Source: Patescibacteria group bacterium (GTDB taxonomy: Bacteria; Patescibacteriota; Minisyncoccia; Phycocordibacterales; UBA1006). Taken from it: 64,000 nucleotides of DNA. Below are positions 51,387 through 58,591 of this stretch, piece after piece. The notes under the pieces are model-generated. The model did not search any database, was not told where the DNA came from, and was given only the letters and a program-made list of their open reading frames with translations. The stretch is from assembly GCA_020428585.1 (NCBI GenBank), contig JAGQMP010000005.1, positions 1 through 64,000 of the forward strand, read 5' to 3'. How positions within the stretch are numbered: position 1 is the stretch's first letter; each line of letters begins with the position of its first letter. The position numbers and the translations under genes were made by a program.

Positions 51387-51956
51387 TTAAGCTGCGCTCG
51401 TAAGTTTTACTTTTGCAGGACGAAGAATAATGTCCTTACCGCGATAGCCTTTCTGAATAATGGATGCGACGGTCAAGTCGCCATCCCCTTCGTGGCCTTC
51501 GACAGGTTCATGAATGTTCGGATCAAAGGGTACGCCAGTCTGATCGATCGGTGAGACGCCATAGGTATCGAGCGTGTTCATAAACTGGGTGTAGATGTAC
51601 TCAACACCGGTGCGCCAGGCGGGATCGACTTTTTCCCAGGCCTCTTTGTTACCAAAGGCCATATCGAATGAATCAAGGACAGGGAAGAAATCGGAAATAA
51701 GATTCAATTTCAAGGCTTCGATGCGGTCTTTGCGCTTCTTTTCTTCCTCGGCCTTGTAGTTGGCAAACGATGCACGTTCTTTCTGCCAGCCTGTCAGGTA
51801 TTCGTGAGCCTGTTCTTTCGCGGCTGTTAACTCCTCACGAAGTTTTTTTTGTTTGTCTTTCTGACTGACGCCCTCGAATTCGGTAGCTTCGACCTCGATA
51901 TCAATATCAGACTCGTAGGCTTCTGATTCTGTGTGTTTTGGTTTTTTGGTACTCAT
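51387..51956 (-). CDS. grpE: Nucleotide exchange factor GrpE
   Basis: Exchanges ADP for ATP on DnaK. An acidic N-terminus, the long dimer coiled coil (KKLREELTAAKEQAHEYLTGWQ), the motif ERASFANYKAEEEKKRKD, LISDFFPVLDSFDMAF and the C-terminal beta domain (PFDPNIHEPV, ILRPAKVKL). 189 residues. Promoter TTGTCA-17-TATATT and a short leader that folds at its 5' end. No CIRCE element was seen. Confidence 0.95.
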   Translation of the reverse strand: MSTKKPKHTESEAYESDIDIEVEATEFEGVSQKDKQKKLREELTAAKEQAHEYLTGWQKERASFANYKAEEEKKRKDRIEALKLNLISDFFPVLDSFDMAFGNKEAWEKVDPAWRTGVEYIYTQFMNTLDTYGVSPIDQTGVPFDPNIHEPVEGHEGDGDLTVASIIQKGYRGKDIILRPAKVKLTSAA

Positions 51957-51968
51957 AAGGCTTTTGTC

Positions 51969-52026
51969 TAACCCATAAAACCTTGGGTTACGGTAAAAAT
52001 ATACACGAATGAATATTTTTTGACAA
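51969..52026 (-). promoter_or_regulatory. grpE-dnaK promoter with 5' leader hairpin
   Basis: On the minus strand TTGTCA (52021-52026), 17 bases, TATATT (51998-52003); RNA starts near 51991. The first bases of the leader form TAACCCA/TGGGTTA (51969-51990). Confidence 0.65.
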
Positions 52027-52085
52027 GTTTTTCATGTATCTGAAATTATTGTAAATATAATGATTTCTGATATATTTAGGCCAGT

Positions 52086-52667
52086 ATGAGCCATAAACCT
52101 CAAAAAAAGAGCCTCCAAGAGCTGATCCTTGGCCGTCTCGCCCGCTCTCGGGCTTCACGACAAGATGACGTTGTTGAATACCTCGAAGCCGTGATTGAAG
52201 AAATAGATGGTAAGAGCCGCAAGGTGAAACCCCGCTACGTCATCAATCGCGCCATCAAAAAAATGGTCGATGATAATCTGTTATCTGAACACGAGACCGA
52301 ACAATCGTCGTTCTTATCTCTGACCTCATCAGGTAGGCAAAAATTACGCAGTATTAAGCTATCATCAACCAGTCACCTGGTATCAACAACCTGGGATGGA
52401 TACTGGCGTATGGTGATTGTCGATATTCCTGATAATCGAAAGAAAGATCAAGACGCGATTCGATACCTGTTAAAGAAGGCTCAATTTGTGCAAATCAAAC
52501 CATCGGTATGGATTAGCCCCTACCCCCTTGAACACCTGATGATCAACATGAAAGAAGATATGGGATTTGCTGACGAGGTGATGGTCGTCGTCACCAATAA
52601 ATTGGATTCCCGAACTGAGGCGGCGTTGGTAGAAAAATTTGCAGGGGAAGCAAAAAAAGAAGGCTAA
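52086..52667 (+). CDS. PaaX-like regulator with Cas2-like domain
   Basis: A 193-residue protein. Residues 1-95 form a winged-helix-like domain (LQELILGRLARSRASRQDDVVEYLE, INRAIKKMVDDNLL, SFLSLTSSGRQKL). Residues 100-180 form a ferredoxin-like Cas2-type domain (WRMVIVDIPDNRKKDQDAIRYLLKKAQFVQIKPSVWISP). PaaX repressors have this pairing. No cas1, cas effector or repeat array is in the window, so a CRISPR role is unlikely; it is probably a regulator or nuclease-like relic. TGATATATT ends 9 bases before ATG. Confidence 0.82.
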   Translation: MSHKPQKKSLQELILGRLARSRASRQDDVVEYLEAVIEEIDGKSRKVKPRYVINRAIKKMVDDNLLSEHETEQSSFLSLTSSGRQKLRSIKLSSTSHLVSTTWDGYWRMVIVDIPDNRKKDQDAIRYLLKKAQFVQIKPSVWISPYPLEHLMINMKEDMGFADEVMVVVTNKLDSRTEAALVEKFAGEAKKEG

Positions 52668-52682
52668 GCGCCTTCTTTTTTT
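52655..52682 (+). terminator. Bidirectional terminator
   Basis: AAGAAGGC and GCCTTCTTTTTTT around TAAGC; overlaps both convergent gene ends. Confidence 0.85.
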
Positions 52683-52966
52683 TAATTAAGCTTTCGATAG
52701 AGCGCACCTGTCAGCACCAGGACAAAGAATCCAGCAAGGAGAATTCCTAATGGATTATCAGCCAGATATGGCGTGCGGTCGATAATTTTTTCAAATCCAT
52801 AAAACACCGCCACTCCACCAAAGGTCGAGAGTCCAAGGAAGAGGAAGGGGAACTTTTGGACGGCATTCTGCTGAACGGTGACGACTTTTTTCTCGATATC
52901 TTGTTCAACATGTTTAGCGTGCTCAAAAAATGTTTCGTGTTGATGTTGATCTGATGGTTTTACCAT
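52682..52966 (-). CDS. Unknown small two-helix membrane protein
   Basis: A 94-residue protein beginning MVKPSDQHQHETFFEHAKHVEQ, then an amphipathic helix and two membrane segments (about 40-58 and 68-88) ending YRKLN. TACAAT is 7 bases before the ATG at 52966, so a longer upstream frame to 53050 is excluded. Function unknown. Confidence 0.65.
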   Translation of the reverse strand: MVKPSDQHQHETFFEHAKHVEQDIEKKVVTVQQNAVQKFPFLFLGLSTFGGVAVFYGFEKIIDRTPYLADNPLGILLAGFFVLVLTGALYRKLN

Positions 52967-53006
52967 ATGTCCTATTGTACCAAGAACTATTTCAAAATAA
53001 AGAATA

Positions 53007-53132
53007 AGTAAACGATAAAAACAGGATGAAGGGTAAGGCAAAATGCGCACGAATTTGCGAGCGGTAGCAACCTACCGTGAACAAATTCGTGCGCATTTTA
53101 ACGCAACAATTCGTCTGTTTTTATCGTTTACT
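53007..53132. repeat. Nested inverted repeat at the end of rpsI
   Basis: Outer arms of 18 bp, AGTAAACGATAAAAACAG (53007-53024) and its exact complement (53115-53132), enclose a second 18-bp pair, AAAATGCGCACGAATTTG (53040-53057) and its complement (53082-53099), and an inner GGTAG/CTACC hairpin. The outer right arm contains the last four codons of rpsI including its stop, so part of the gene end is present again in inverted form. It may act as the operon terminator. Confidence 0.92.
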
Positions 53133-53519
53133 CCAGGCTGGACGCTTGCGAGCCTTCCGTAATCCCGGCTTCTTTCGTTCCTTTCGGCGCGGATCACGTT
53201 TCAGGTACCCAGCTGCTTTCAAGGCACCACGCAACCCTTCGTCGTACTTTTCGAGCGCTCGTGCGATACCGTGTCGGATAGCATCAGCCTGAGCTGAAAT
53301 ACCTCCACCTCGGACGATGACTGATACGTTGAACTGATCCTTGGTCTCGACCGTTGAAAACGGTGACCGAACTACTTTTCGTAACTCTTCGACGGTAAAG
53401 TATTCATCAAGTGGACGATCATTCACGATGATCGTCATCTTGGTATCAGGCGTGAGGCGAACCTGCGCGCTTGCGTTCTTTCGTCGGCCAATGGCCGGAA
53501 TGTAAGTCTTATCTGCCAT
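53121..53519 (-). CDS. rpsI: 30S ribosomal protein S9
   Basis: 132 residues; IGRRKNASAQVRL at the start, the central VRGGGISAQADAIRHGIARAL and the basic tail DPRRKERKKPGLRKARKRPAWSKR that reaches the P-site tRNA. The end KR is conserved. Last gene of the infA-rpsI operon, 4 bases after rplM; its final codons form one arm of a large inverted repeat. Confidence 0.97.
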   Translation of the reverse strand: MADKTYIPAIGRRKNASAQVRLTPDTKMTIIVNDRPLDEYFTVEELRKVVRSPFSTVETKDQFNVSVIVRGGGISAQADAIRHGIARALEKYDEGLRGALKAAGYLKRDPRRKERKKPGLRKARKRPAWSKR

Positions 53520-53523
53520 AGCC

Positions 53524-53883
53524 TTAGTCGTTAATCGTAAGATTTTTCATCATTACGGCTCGTAACTTGTTGTTTGGAAGCATGCCATAGACAGCTTTCT
53601 CAAACACGTCTCGGTACCCCTTGCGATCGATGAGGTGTTCACGAGATTCGTGGGTAAGTCCCCCTGGGTAACCCGAGTAACGCTTATATTCACGTTCGAG
53701 TTGTGCATCAGAGAGTGCTACCTGTGAAGCATTATTTACCACCACGTGCACCTTGGGTGCCACGTTCGGGGTAAAGCTTGGTTCATTCTTGCCACGCAAC
53801 ACCATAGCAATCTCGGTCGCCAAGCGACCAAGACTCTGTCCTGTTGCATCAATAATATATTCCCTTGTTTCTGAGGTAGTCAT
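53524..53883 (-). CDS. rplM: 50S ribosomal protein L13, short form
   Basis: 119 residues; IDATGQSLGRLATEIAMVLRGK, KRYSGYPGGL and FEKAVYGMLPNNKLRAVMMKNL are conserved. It stops about 20 residues before the end of a typical L13 (about 142), losing the C-terminal extension. Five bases separate it from rplQ. Confidence 0.95.
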   Translation of the reverse strand: MTTSETREYIIDATGQSLGRLATEIAMVLRGKNEPSFTPNVAPKVHVVVNNASQVALSDAQLEREYKRYSGYPGGLTHESREHLIDRKGYRDVFEKAVYGMLPNNKLRAVMMKNLTIND

Positions 53884-53888
53884 GATTC

Positions 53889-54242
53889 TTATACAAATTC
53901 AATGACGGCCATAGGACTGGCATCGCCTTTTCGCTGAGGGAGTTTCGTGATACGCAAGTATCCACCATCCCGGTCAGCGTAGCGAGGCGCAATCTCATCG
54001 ACCAATTGGTTTGCCAAGGTTTCTTGATTACCAAGGCGCGCCCTGAGGAGTCGTCGTGAAGCCATGTCGCCTGACTTTGCCTTGGTGACCATCTTTTCAA
54101 TGTACGGGCGCAATTCTTTGGCGCGTGCTTCCGTGGTTTTGATGGAACCATGACTAATCAAGGCAACCGCGAGGGACCGAATAAACCCACGCCTGACGTT
54201 GGCTTTTCGTCCGAATGTTCGGTTTTTTCTTCCGTGTCTCAT
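53889..54242 (-). CDS. rplQ: 50S ribosomal protein L17
   Basis: 117 residues; starts MRHGRKNRTFGRKANVRRGFIRSLAVALI, then KTTEARAKELRPYIEKMVTKAK and the C-terminal GGYLRITKLPQRKGDASPMAVIEFV. Seven bases after rpoA, the usual neighbour. Confidence 0.96.
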   Translation of the reverse strand: MRHGRKNRTFGRKANVRRGFIRSLAVALISHGSIKTTEARAKELRPYIEKMVTKAKSGDMASRRLLRARLGNQETLANQLVDEIAPRYADRDGGYLRITKLPQRKGDASPMAVIEFV

Positions 54243-54249
54243 GGGTTCG

Positions 54250-55251
54250 TTACTTAACTTCTTTTAAGGTGAGCTTGAAGGTGGCAAGGGTTTCCTCTAC
54301 CTCCTCAAGGCTCTTGTCCCCGAATCCGTCAATATCGAGGAGGTCGGCAGCGGTCTTTTGAACCAAACCACCAAGGGTGCGAATGCTCGCTTCGCTGAGG
54401 GCCTTTTCGGTCCTGGTAGAAAAGTCGAGGGTATCGATACGTGTCTTGAGTAACTCAACACGCTCTTCTTCATCGATATCATCAGCTTCAACGACGCGGA
54501 TAATGCCGTCATCGGTATCGGGTGATGATATCGTATCGGTTGATCGAGTATCCTCAATAACCTTGAGGTCGAGGATACTCTTGAATTGCTCGATCATAAT
54601 CTTCAGAGCTTGTTCGAGGGCATCTTTGGCCGTCATACTGCCATCAGTTTCAAGGGTGATGCGCAAGAGATTGTAATCGGTTCGGTCTCCTACACGCATG
54701 TGTTCAACTTCATAGTTAACTTTGCGAATAGGGCTAAAGATAGCATCAACGAGGATGGTACCAATAGGCGGCTTTGCAGTTGAGAAATCTTCCTTTGATA
54801 CGAAACCGATGCCTTTTGCAAGGGTGAGTTCGATATCGAGGGTACCTGTTTTGGTCGTGATTTCTGCCAGATACTGATCCGGGTTCATGACCTCGATATT
54901 ACCGGTCGTATCAAAATCGGCTGCGGTAACCGGCCCGTCTCCTTTCTTTGAAAGAGTCACGGTTGCCTCGCCATCAGTATGGAGAGCGAATCGAACTTTT
55001 TTAAGGTTAAGGAGAATCGTCAAGACGTCTTCCTTTACCCCGGCAAGGGTCGCAAACTCGTGCTCAGCCCCCTTGATCTTGACCGAAATGATCGAGACGC
55101 CAGGAAGTGAAGAAAGAATAATTCTTCGAAGTGAGTTACCAAGGGTGTGGCCATAGCCAGGATAGAGACCCTCGATCTCGTAGATACCTTTTGATCCCTC
55201 TTCTTCTACGACGTTTAGTTTTTTAGGTAGGACGATGTGCTGGTGGAACAT
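54250..55251 (-). CDS. rpoA: RNA polymerase alpha subunit
   Basis: 333 residues. The N-terminal assembly domain has PGYGHTLGNSLRRIILSSLPG and VKEDVLTILLNLK; after an acidic linker (about 235-255) the C-terminal domain has ISTRTEKALSEASIRTLGGL and GFGDKSLEEVEETL, the DNA- and activator-binding fold. Complete. Confidence 0.97.
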   Translation of the reverse strand: MFHQHIVLPKKLNVVEEEGSKGIYEIEGLYPGYGHTLGNSLRRIILSSLPGVSIISVKIKGAEHEFATLAGVKEDVLTILLNLKKVRFALHTDGEATVTLSKKGDGPVTAADFDTTGNIEVMNPDQYLAEITTKTGTLDIELTLAKGIGFVSKEDFSTAKPPIGTILVDAIFSPIRKVNYEVEHMRVGDRTDYNLLRITLETDGSMTAKDALEQALKIMIEQFKSILDLKVIEDTRSTDTISSPDTDDGIIRVVEADDIDEEERVELLKTRIDTLDFSTRTEKALSEASIRTLGGLVQKTAADLLDIDGFGDKSLEEVEETLATFKLTLKEVK

Positions 55252-55319
55252 AGTGGTGATACGCTGAAAGTTAGGTGGTAAACGGGGACGCCTCTTGTGG
55301 CGTCACGTTGAAGGTGCGA

Positions 55320-55931
55320 CTAACGGCTGTAGAACTCGATAATTGATTGAAAATCAAAGAATGGTTCTGGGTCTTTGGGTTCGCCGGTGACCGTGACGGT
55401 CTGTGCCTTGACATCAACCGACAGCCAACCCGGTACGTTTGCTGAAGCGAGTCGTTCACTGATATCAGCAAAGACGGTCTTGGTCTTGCTGCCCTCGCGG
55501 ATGCTGATAACGTCGCCTTTCTTGACGAGGTACGATGGTACGTCGAGTCGCTTGCCATTCACGAGAAAGTGTCCGTGGGTAGCGAGCTGTCGGCCAAAGG
55601 CTCGTGTTGAGGCGAATCCTGATCGGTAGATCACATTATCGAACCGAGATTCGATGGTCTTGAATAATACTTCAGATGGAACCAAGCCTCGTTTGGCCGC
55701 ATCCATAGCCTTGTCAACGTAGGTGCGGAACTGTTTTTCCGAAACGCCGTACGAGAACCTGACGCGCTGTTTTTTAATCAGCGAGAGTCCGTAATCAGTC
55801 GGACGCTTTGGACGACCGGTTCGTGCCTTTGAACGTTTCTGTTCAGCGAGCATGAACTTTTGTCCTTGCGTCTTTTCATATACGCCCGCGCCGAGACGTC
55901 GAGCAATTTTGTACTTCTTAATCTTTGCCAT
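55320..55931 (-). CDS. rpsD: 30S ribosomal protein S4
   Basis: 203 residues; MAKIKKYKIARRLG start, GLSLIKKQRVRFSYGVSEKQFRTYVD, and the S4 RNA-binding motif SRFDNVIYRSGFASTRAFGRQLATHGHFLVNG. The zinc-finger cysteines of C+ forms are absent. Between rpsD and rpoA lie 68 bases with no gene. Confidence 0.97.
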   Translation of the reverse strand: MAKIKKYKIARRLGAGVYEKTQGQKFMLAEQKRSKARTGRPKRPTDYGLSLIKKQRVRFSYGVSEKQFRTYVDKAMDAAKRGLVPSEVLFKTIESRFDNVIYRSGFASTRAFGRQLATHGHFLVNGKRLDVPSYLVKKGDVISIREGSKTKTVFADISERLASANVPGWLSVDVKAQTVTVTGEPKDPEPFFDFQSIIEFYSR

Positions 55932-55940
55932 AGTGATTTA

Positions 55941-56375
55941 CTAGACCCGTCGCGGCTTAGGAGGACGTGGTCCATTGTGAGGAACCGGGGTCTTGTCCTG
56001 AATTCGGTTAATCTCGATGCCATGAGCGACAAAGCCTCGTACCGCAGATTCGCGACCTGAACCAACGCCTTTTACGATAACGTCAACTTCTTTGATACCC
56101 ATCATGGCCGCCTTTTCACCGAGAACTTCGCCAACCTTGGCAGCAGCAAACGGGGTTCCCTTCTTGGCACCCTTGAATCCGAGGGCACCTGAAGACGAGA
56201 ACATAACGGCATTCCCGTCGAGGTCAGTGACGAGGGCCTTGGTGTTATTGTAGGTTGATTGTACGTGGAGGATGGCCTTGGCAAGTTTTTTCTTTGGCAC
56301 GCGAGAGAGCGAGCGAGACTTGAGGCTCTTGTCCATCGTACGACCTTTTTGTTTTACAATTCGTTTCTTTCCCAT
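55941..56375 (-). CDS. rpsK: 30S ribosomal protein S11
   Basis: 144 residues; a basic N-terminal extension of about 30 residues, then AILHVQSTYNNTKALVTDLDGN, GALGFKGAKKGTPFAA, VKGVGSGRESAVRG and the tail PVPHNGPRPPKPRRV. Nine bases on each side separate it from rpsM and rpsD. Confidence 0.97.
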   Translation of the reverse strand: MGKKRIVKQKGRTMDKSLKSRSLSRVPKKKLAKAILHVQSTYNNTKALVTDLDGNAVMFSSSGALGFKGAKKGTPFAAAKVGEVLGEKAAMMGIKEVDVIVKGVGSGRESAVRGFVAHGIEINRIQDKTPVPHNGPRPPKPRRV

Positions 56376-56384
56376 AAGCGTGTA

Positions 56385-56750
56385 CTATTTCTTACCTGAA
56401 CCCATGGTCATACGCTTGTTACCGCGTCGGGTTCGGCTGTTGGTCTTGGTTCGCTGACCACGTGATGGCAGCTTTCGGCTGTGACGACCTCCTCGATACG
56501 AGTCAATGTCGATCAAACGTTTAACGTTTTGACTGATGGCTCGCTTGAGGTCACCTTCGAGGGTCATTTTTTCAATGATGTCGCGGAGCTTTTTTTCTTC
56601 AGCTTCGGTGACATCTTTTGTCTTCTTGAAGGGATCAACACCGGCTTGGGTAGCGATCTTCTCGGCACGGGCAAGCCCGATACCATAGAGGACGGTCATT
56701 CCGTAGCGGAGTTGTTTGTTGTCTGGAATAGTGATACCAAAAATTCTCAT
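56385..56750 (-). CDS. rpsM: 30S ribosomal protein S13
   Basis: 121 residues; IPDNKQLRYGMTVLYGIGLARAEKI helix-two-turn-helix, DIDSYRGGRHSRKLPSRGQRTKTNSRTRRG conserved end. Second-last to L36 in the usual order infA-rpmJ-rpsM-rpsK-rpsD-rpoA-rplQ. Confidence 0.97.
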   Translation of the reverse strand: MRIFGITIPDNKQLRYGMTVLYGIGLARAEKIATQAGVDPFKKTKDVTEAEEKKLRDIIEKMTLEGDLKRAISQNVKRLIDIDSYRGGRHSRKLPSRGQRTKTNSRTRRGNKRMTMGSGKK

Positions 56751-56784
56751 ACTTCGTGTAGATTAGGTGAACGCAAAACGGGCC

Positions 56785-56898
56785 CTACTGGCGAGCCTTG
56801 TTTTTAGGGTTCTTTTTATTAATACGGTACAGTCGACCCTTTCGTCGTACGATGATGTCGTCTGCGCTGCGCTTCTTAACTGAGGATTTAACTTTCAT
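56785..56898 (-). CDS. rpmJ: 50S ribosomal protein L36, zinc-free form
   Basis: A 37-residue gene between infA and rps[38 protein letters not shown]. Position, length and the KNPKxKxRQ end identify L36. The three cysteines and one histidine that bind zinc in the common form are replaced, so this is a C-minus L36. Confidence 0.93.
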   Translation of the reverse strand: MKVKSSVKKRSADDIIVRRKGRLYRINKKNPKNKARQ

Positions 56899-56981
56899 AT
56901 TATATATAAGGTGTCATCACCTTCTGGTGATGTACTTTCTAGGTCCATGAGCTAAGACCATAGAAAAAATACCGCGATACA

Positions 56982-57197
56982 CTAGAGCCTCTTGATGACG
57001 CGCCCTTTGCCTCCATACGGATCGAGGAGTACCTCAACCCGATCACCAACAAGGATTCTAATCCGGTATAATTTCATCTTTCCAGAGAGGTATGCGAGGT
57101 GAGTCCCCTCTTCACCATCAAACTGGATGCGAAACATGGTATTCGGAAGATTTTCCACCACTACGCCAACTTTCGTGTTCTGTTCGTTTGAGCTCAT
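56982..57197 (-). CDS. infA: Translation initiation factor IF-1
   Basis: 71 residues, an OB fold: VGVVVENLPNTMFRIQFD, THLAYLSGKMKLYRIRILVGDRVEVLLDPY and GGKGRVIKR. Start 57197 is set by the promoter (TAGTAT, 13 bases before ATG); earlier in-frame codons overlap the -10. First gene of the ribosomal operon. The 83 bases before rpmJ hold an ATCACC/GGTGAT hairpin. Confidence 0.95.
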   Translation of the reverse strand: MSSNEQNTKVGVVVENLPNTMFRIQFDGEEGTHLAYLSGKMKLYRIRILVGDRVEVLLDPYGGKGRVIKRL

Positions 57198-57210
57198 TGC
57201 GATGGCGACC

Positions 57211-57238
57211 ATACTAGCAGAAAGCACATTTTAGTCAA
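57211..57238 (-). promoter_or_regulatory. Promoter of the ribosomal protein operon
   Basis: TTGACT (57233-57238), 16 bases, TAGTAT (57211-57216) on the minus strand. The -35 overlaps the stop codon of the baseplate-J-like gene. Confidence 0.75.
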
Positions 57239-58586
57239 CACGTCCATCCCCACCGATGGTGAGACGTTCTTCTTCGACAATAACCTCAATGCGATCAAGG
57301 TCATCGGTAAGGGTCGTTCGCCACAAAGGCGTCACCGATACGGTCGCTCGATCAATGGTGGCAAGATGATCAAAGATCGTGCCTACCTCTGAAAGGGCCT
57401 GTCCTGAGAGCTCTCGCGCGATCTGTTCTTTATCAGGATTCCATGCAAAAAGCGGGGTTCCTGATACGGCTACGGTTATCGGCCCGAGGCGATCATAATC
57501 TATCCTAGGTCCATGGTAGGCGACCAAAAGGTCACGAGGGTCAACAACGTTGGCTGGATTCACGAGATCTTCACTTGAGGCCAGGATAACGGCAGACGCA
57601 TACAGATCACCAGTGGCAATACCTAAAGACACCATAGTTCCCCGTTGAGTGACTAATCCTGCACTACCCGATTCATCGAACACCGACATTGGTTCATTAA
57701 GAAGAAACGATTCTGATCCAAGAATAAGAGACAGGTTATCGGTTTTTTCTTTACCAAGACGAAGAGCAAGACGATCTTTTAATTCAGTTTCAAGTTCAAT
57801 CGTCCTTGCTGCGAGTTCTTCTTCGGTGATGTAAGGTTCCGTACCGATAAACCCACCTTCAAAGGGGGCGGTCGACGTTGCATAGATCCCGTTGTACTTG
57901 TCATCGAGTCCAAGTTCACGAAATCCTGGAATCGTGAAATCACTCGGCGCAATATTGTAATCACTACCTGCTTCGGCAGCGTATAAGGTTACCGTGATGC
58001 TTCCCGGGGTTTCGCCGTCTTTGCCGGGAATGATGACTTCTTCATCACCAAGCGAGAATACCTTCGTGCCTGCTGTCTCAAAACGGGTCCCCGATAAGAG
58101 TCGCTGAGGCTCGGTGCTGTAATCATTAAACACAATCGCGCGACCTTCGGCGCGACGTTCTACCGGGCGAGTGCCAGAGGCAACGACAGGTACCGACACC
58201 TCGTCGGTGACAGCGATGACTTCAAGACCGGTTTGACCTTCTTTGGGTGAAAAAACCAAATTCATGGTTCCATCAATAGTCAGGTATCCGATTCTAGGAT
58301 CAATCGTAATCGTGGCTCGAGTATGGGTATTCGCAAGTGGAATGAGAATCGCCGCGTATAGACCAAGTACTGTTGGGTATTTGAGCCATCGCCAGTTTCG
58401 TCGAAACCAAGGAATCATACTTTTTATATGAACACTTTCTCTCTTTTGATTGATAAGAGATATTGATTCACCTTTTGTTTCAAGGGGTTGAATAGTTTCA
58501 GTTTGTGAAAAAAACAACTCTGGACGAGCCTTGGTTCGAATATCTCGAGGAGTTATTCTTTTTTTGGTTCGCTTGATTCCATCCAT
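57231..58586 (-). CDS. Membrane-anchored protein with baseplate-J-like domain
   Basis: 451 residues: a basic cytoplasmic N-terminus of about 70 residues, one membrane helix (about 72-92, YPTVLGLYAAILIPLAN) and an outer beta-rich region. Residues 145-225 match baseplate-J-like folds (GRAIVFNDYSTEPQRLLSGT, GSITVTLYAAEAGSDYNIAP). The C-terminal third has two alternating strand-helix blocks. It follows the FtsA-like gene by 5 bases, so the pair may form a cytoplasmic ATPase plus membrane scaffold, as PilM and PilN do in type IV pili. The last part is inference. Confidence 0.78.
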   Translation of the reverse strand: MDGIKRTKKRITPRDIRTKARPELFFSQTETIQPLETKGESISLINQKRESVHIKSMIPWFRRNWRWLKYPTVLGLYAAILIPLANTHTRATITIDPRIGYLTIDGTMNLVFSPKEGQTGLEVIAVTDEVSVPVVASGTRPVERRAEGRAIVFNDYSTEPQRLLSGTRFETAGTKVFSLGDEEVIIPGKDGETPGSITVTLYAAEAGSDYNIAPSDFTIPGFRELGLDDKYNGIYATSTAPFEGGFIGTEPYITEEELAARTIELETELKDRLALRLGKEKTDNLSLILGSESFLLNEPMSVFDESGSAGLVTQRGTMVSLGIATGDLYASAVILASSEDLVNPANVVDPRDLLVAYHGPRIDYDRLGPITVAVSGTPLFAWNPDKEQIARELSGQALSEVGTIFDHLATIDRATVSVTPLWRTTLTDDLDRIEVIVEEERLTIGGDGRVD

Positions 58587-58591
58587 AGAAG

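Noticed and set aside
51957..52085. CIRCE/HrcA operator before grpE
   Set aside because: The TTAGCACTC-N9-GAGTGCTAA pattern is absent.
52086..52667. Part of a CRISPR-Cas locus because of the Cas2-like domain
   Set aside because: No direct-repeat array and no other cas genes were seen anywhere in the window.
57231..58586. Prophage or contractile injection system because of the baseplate-J-like domain
   Set aside because: No other tail, sheath or capsid genes are present; the protein has a membrane anchor and sits between housekeeping genes.
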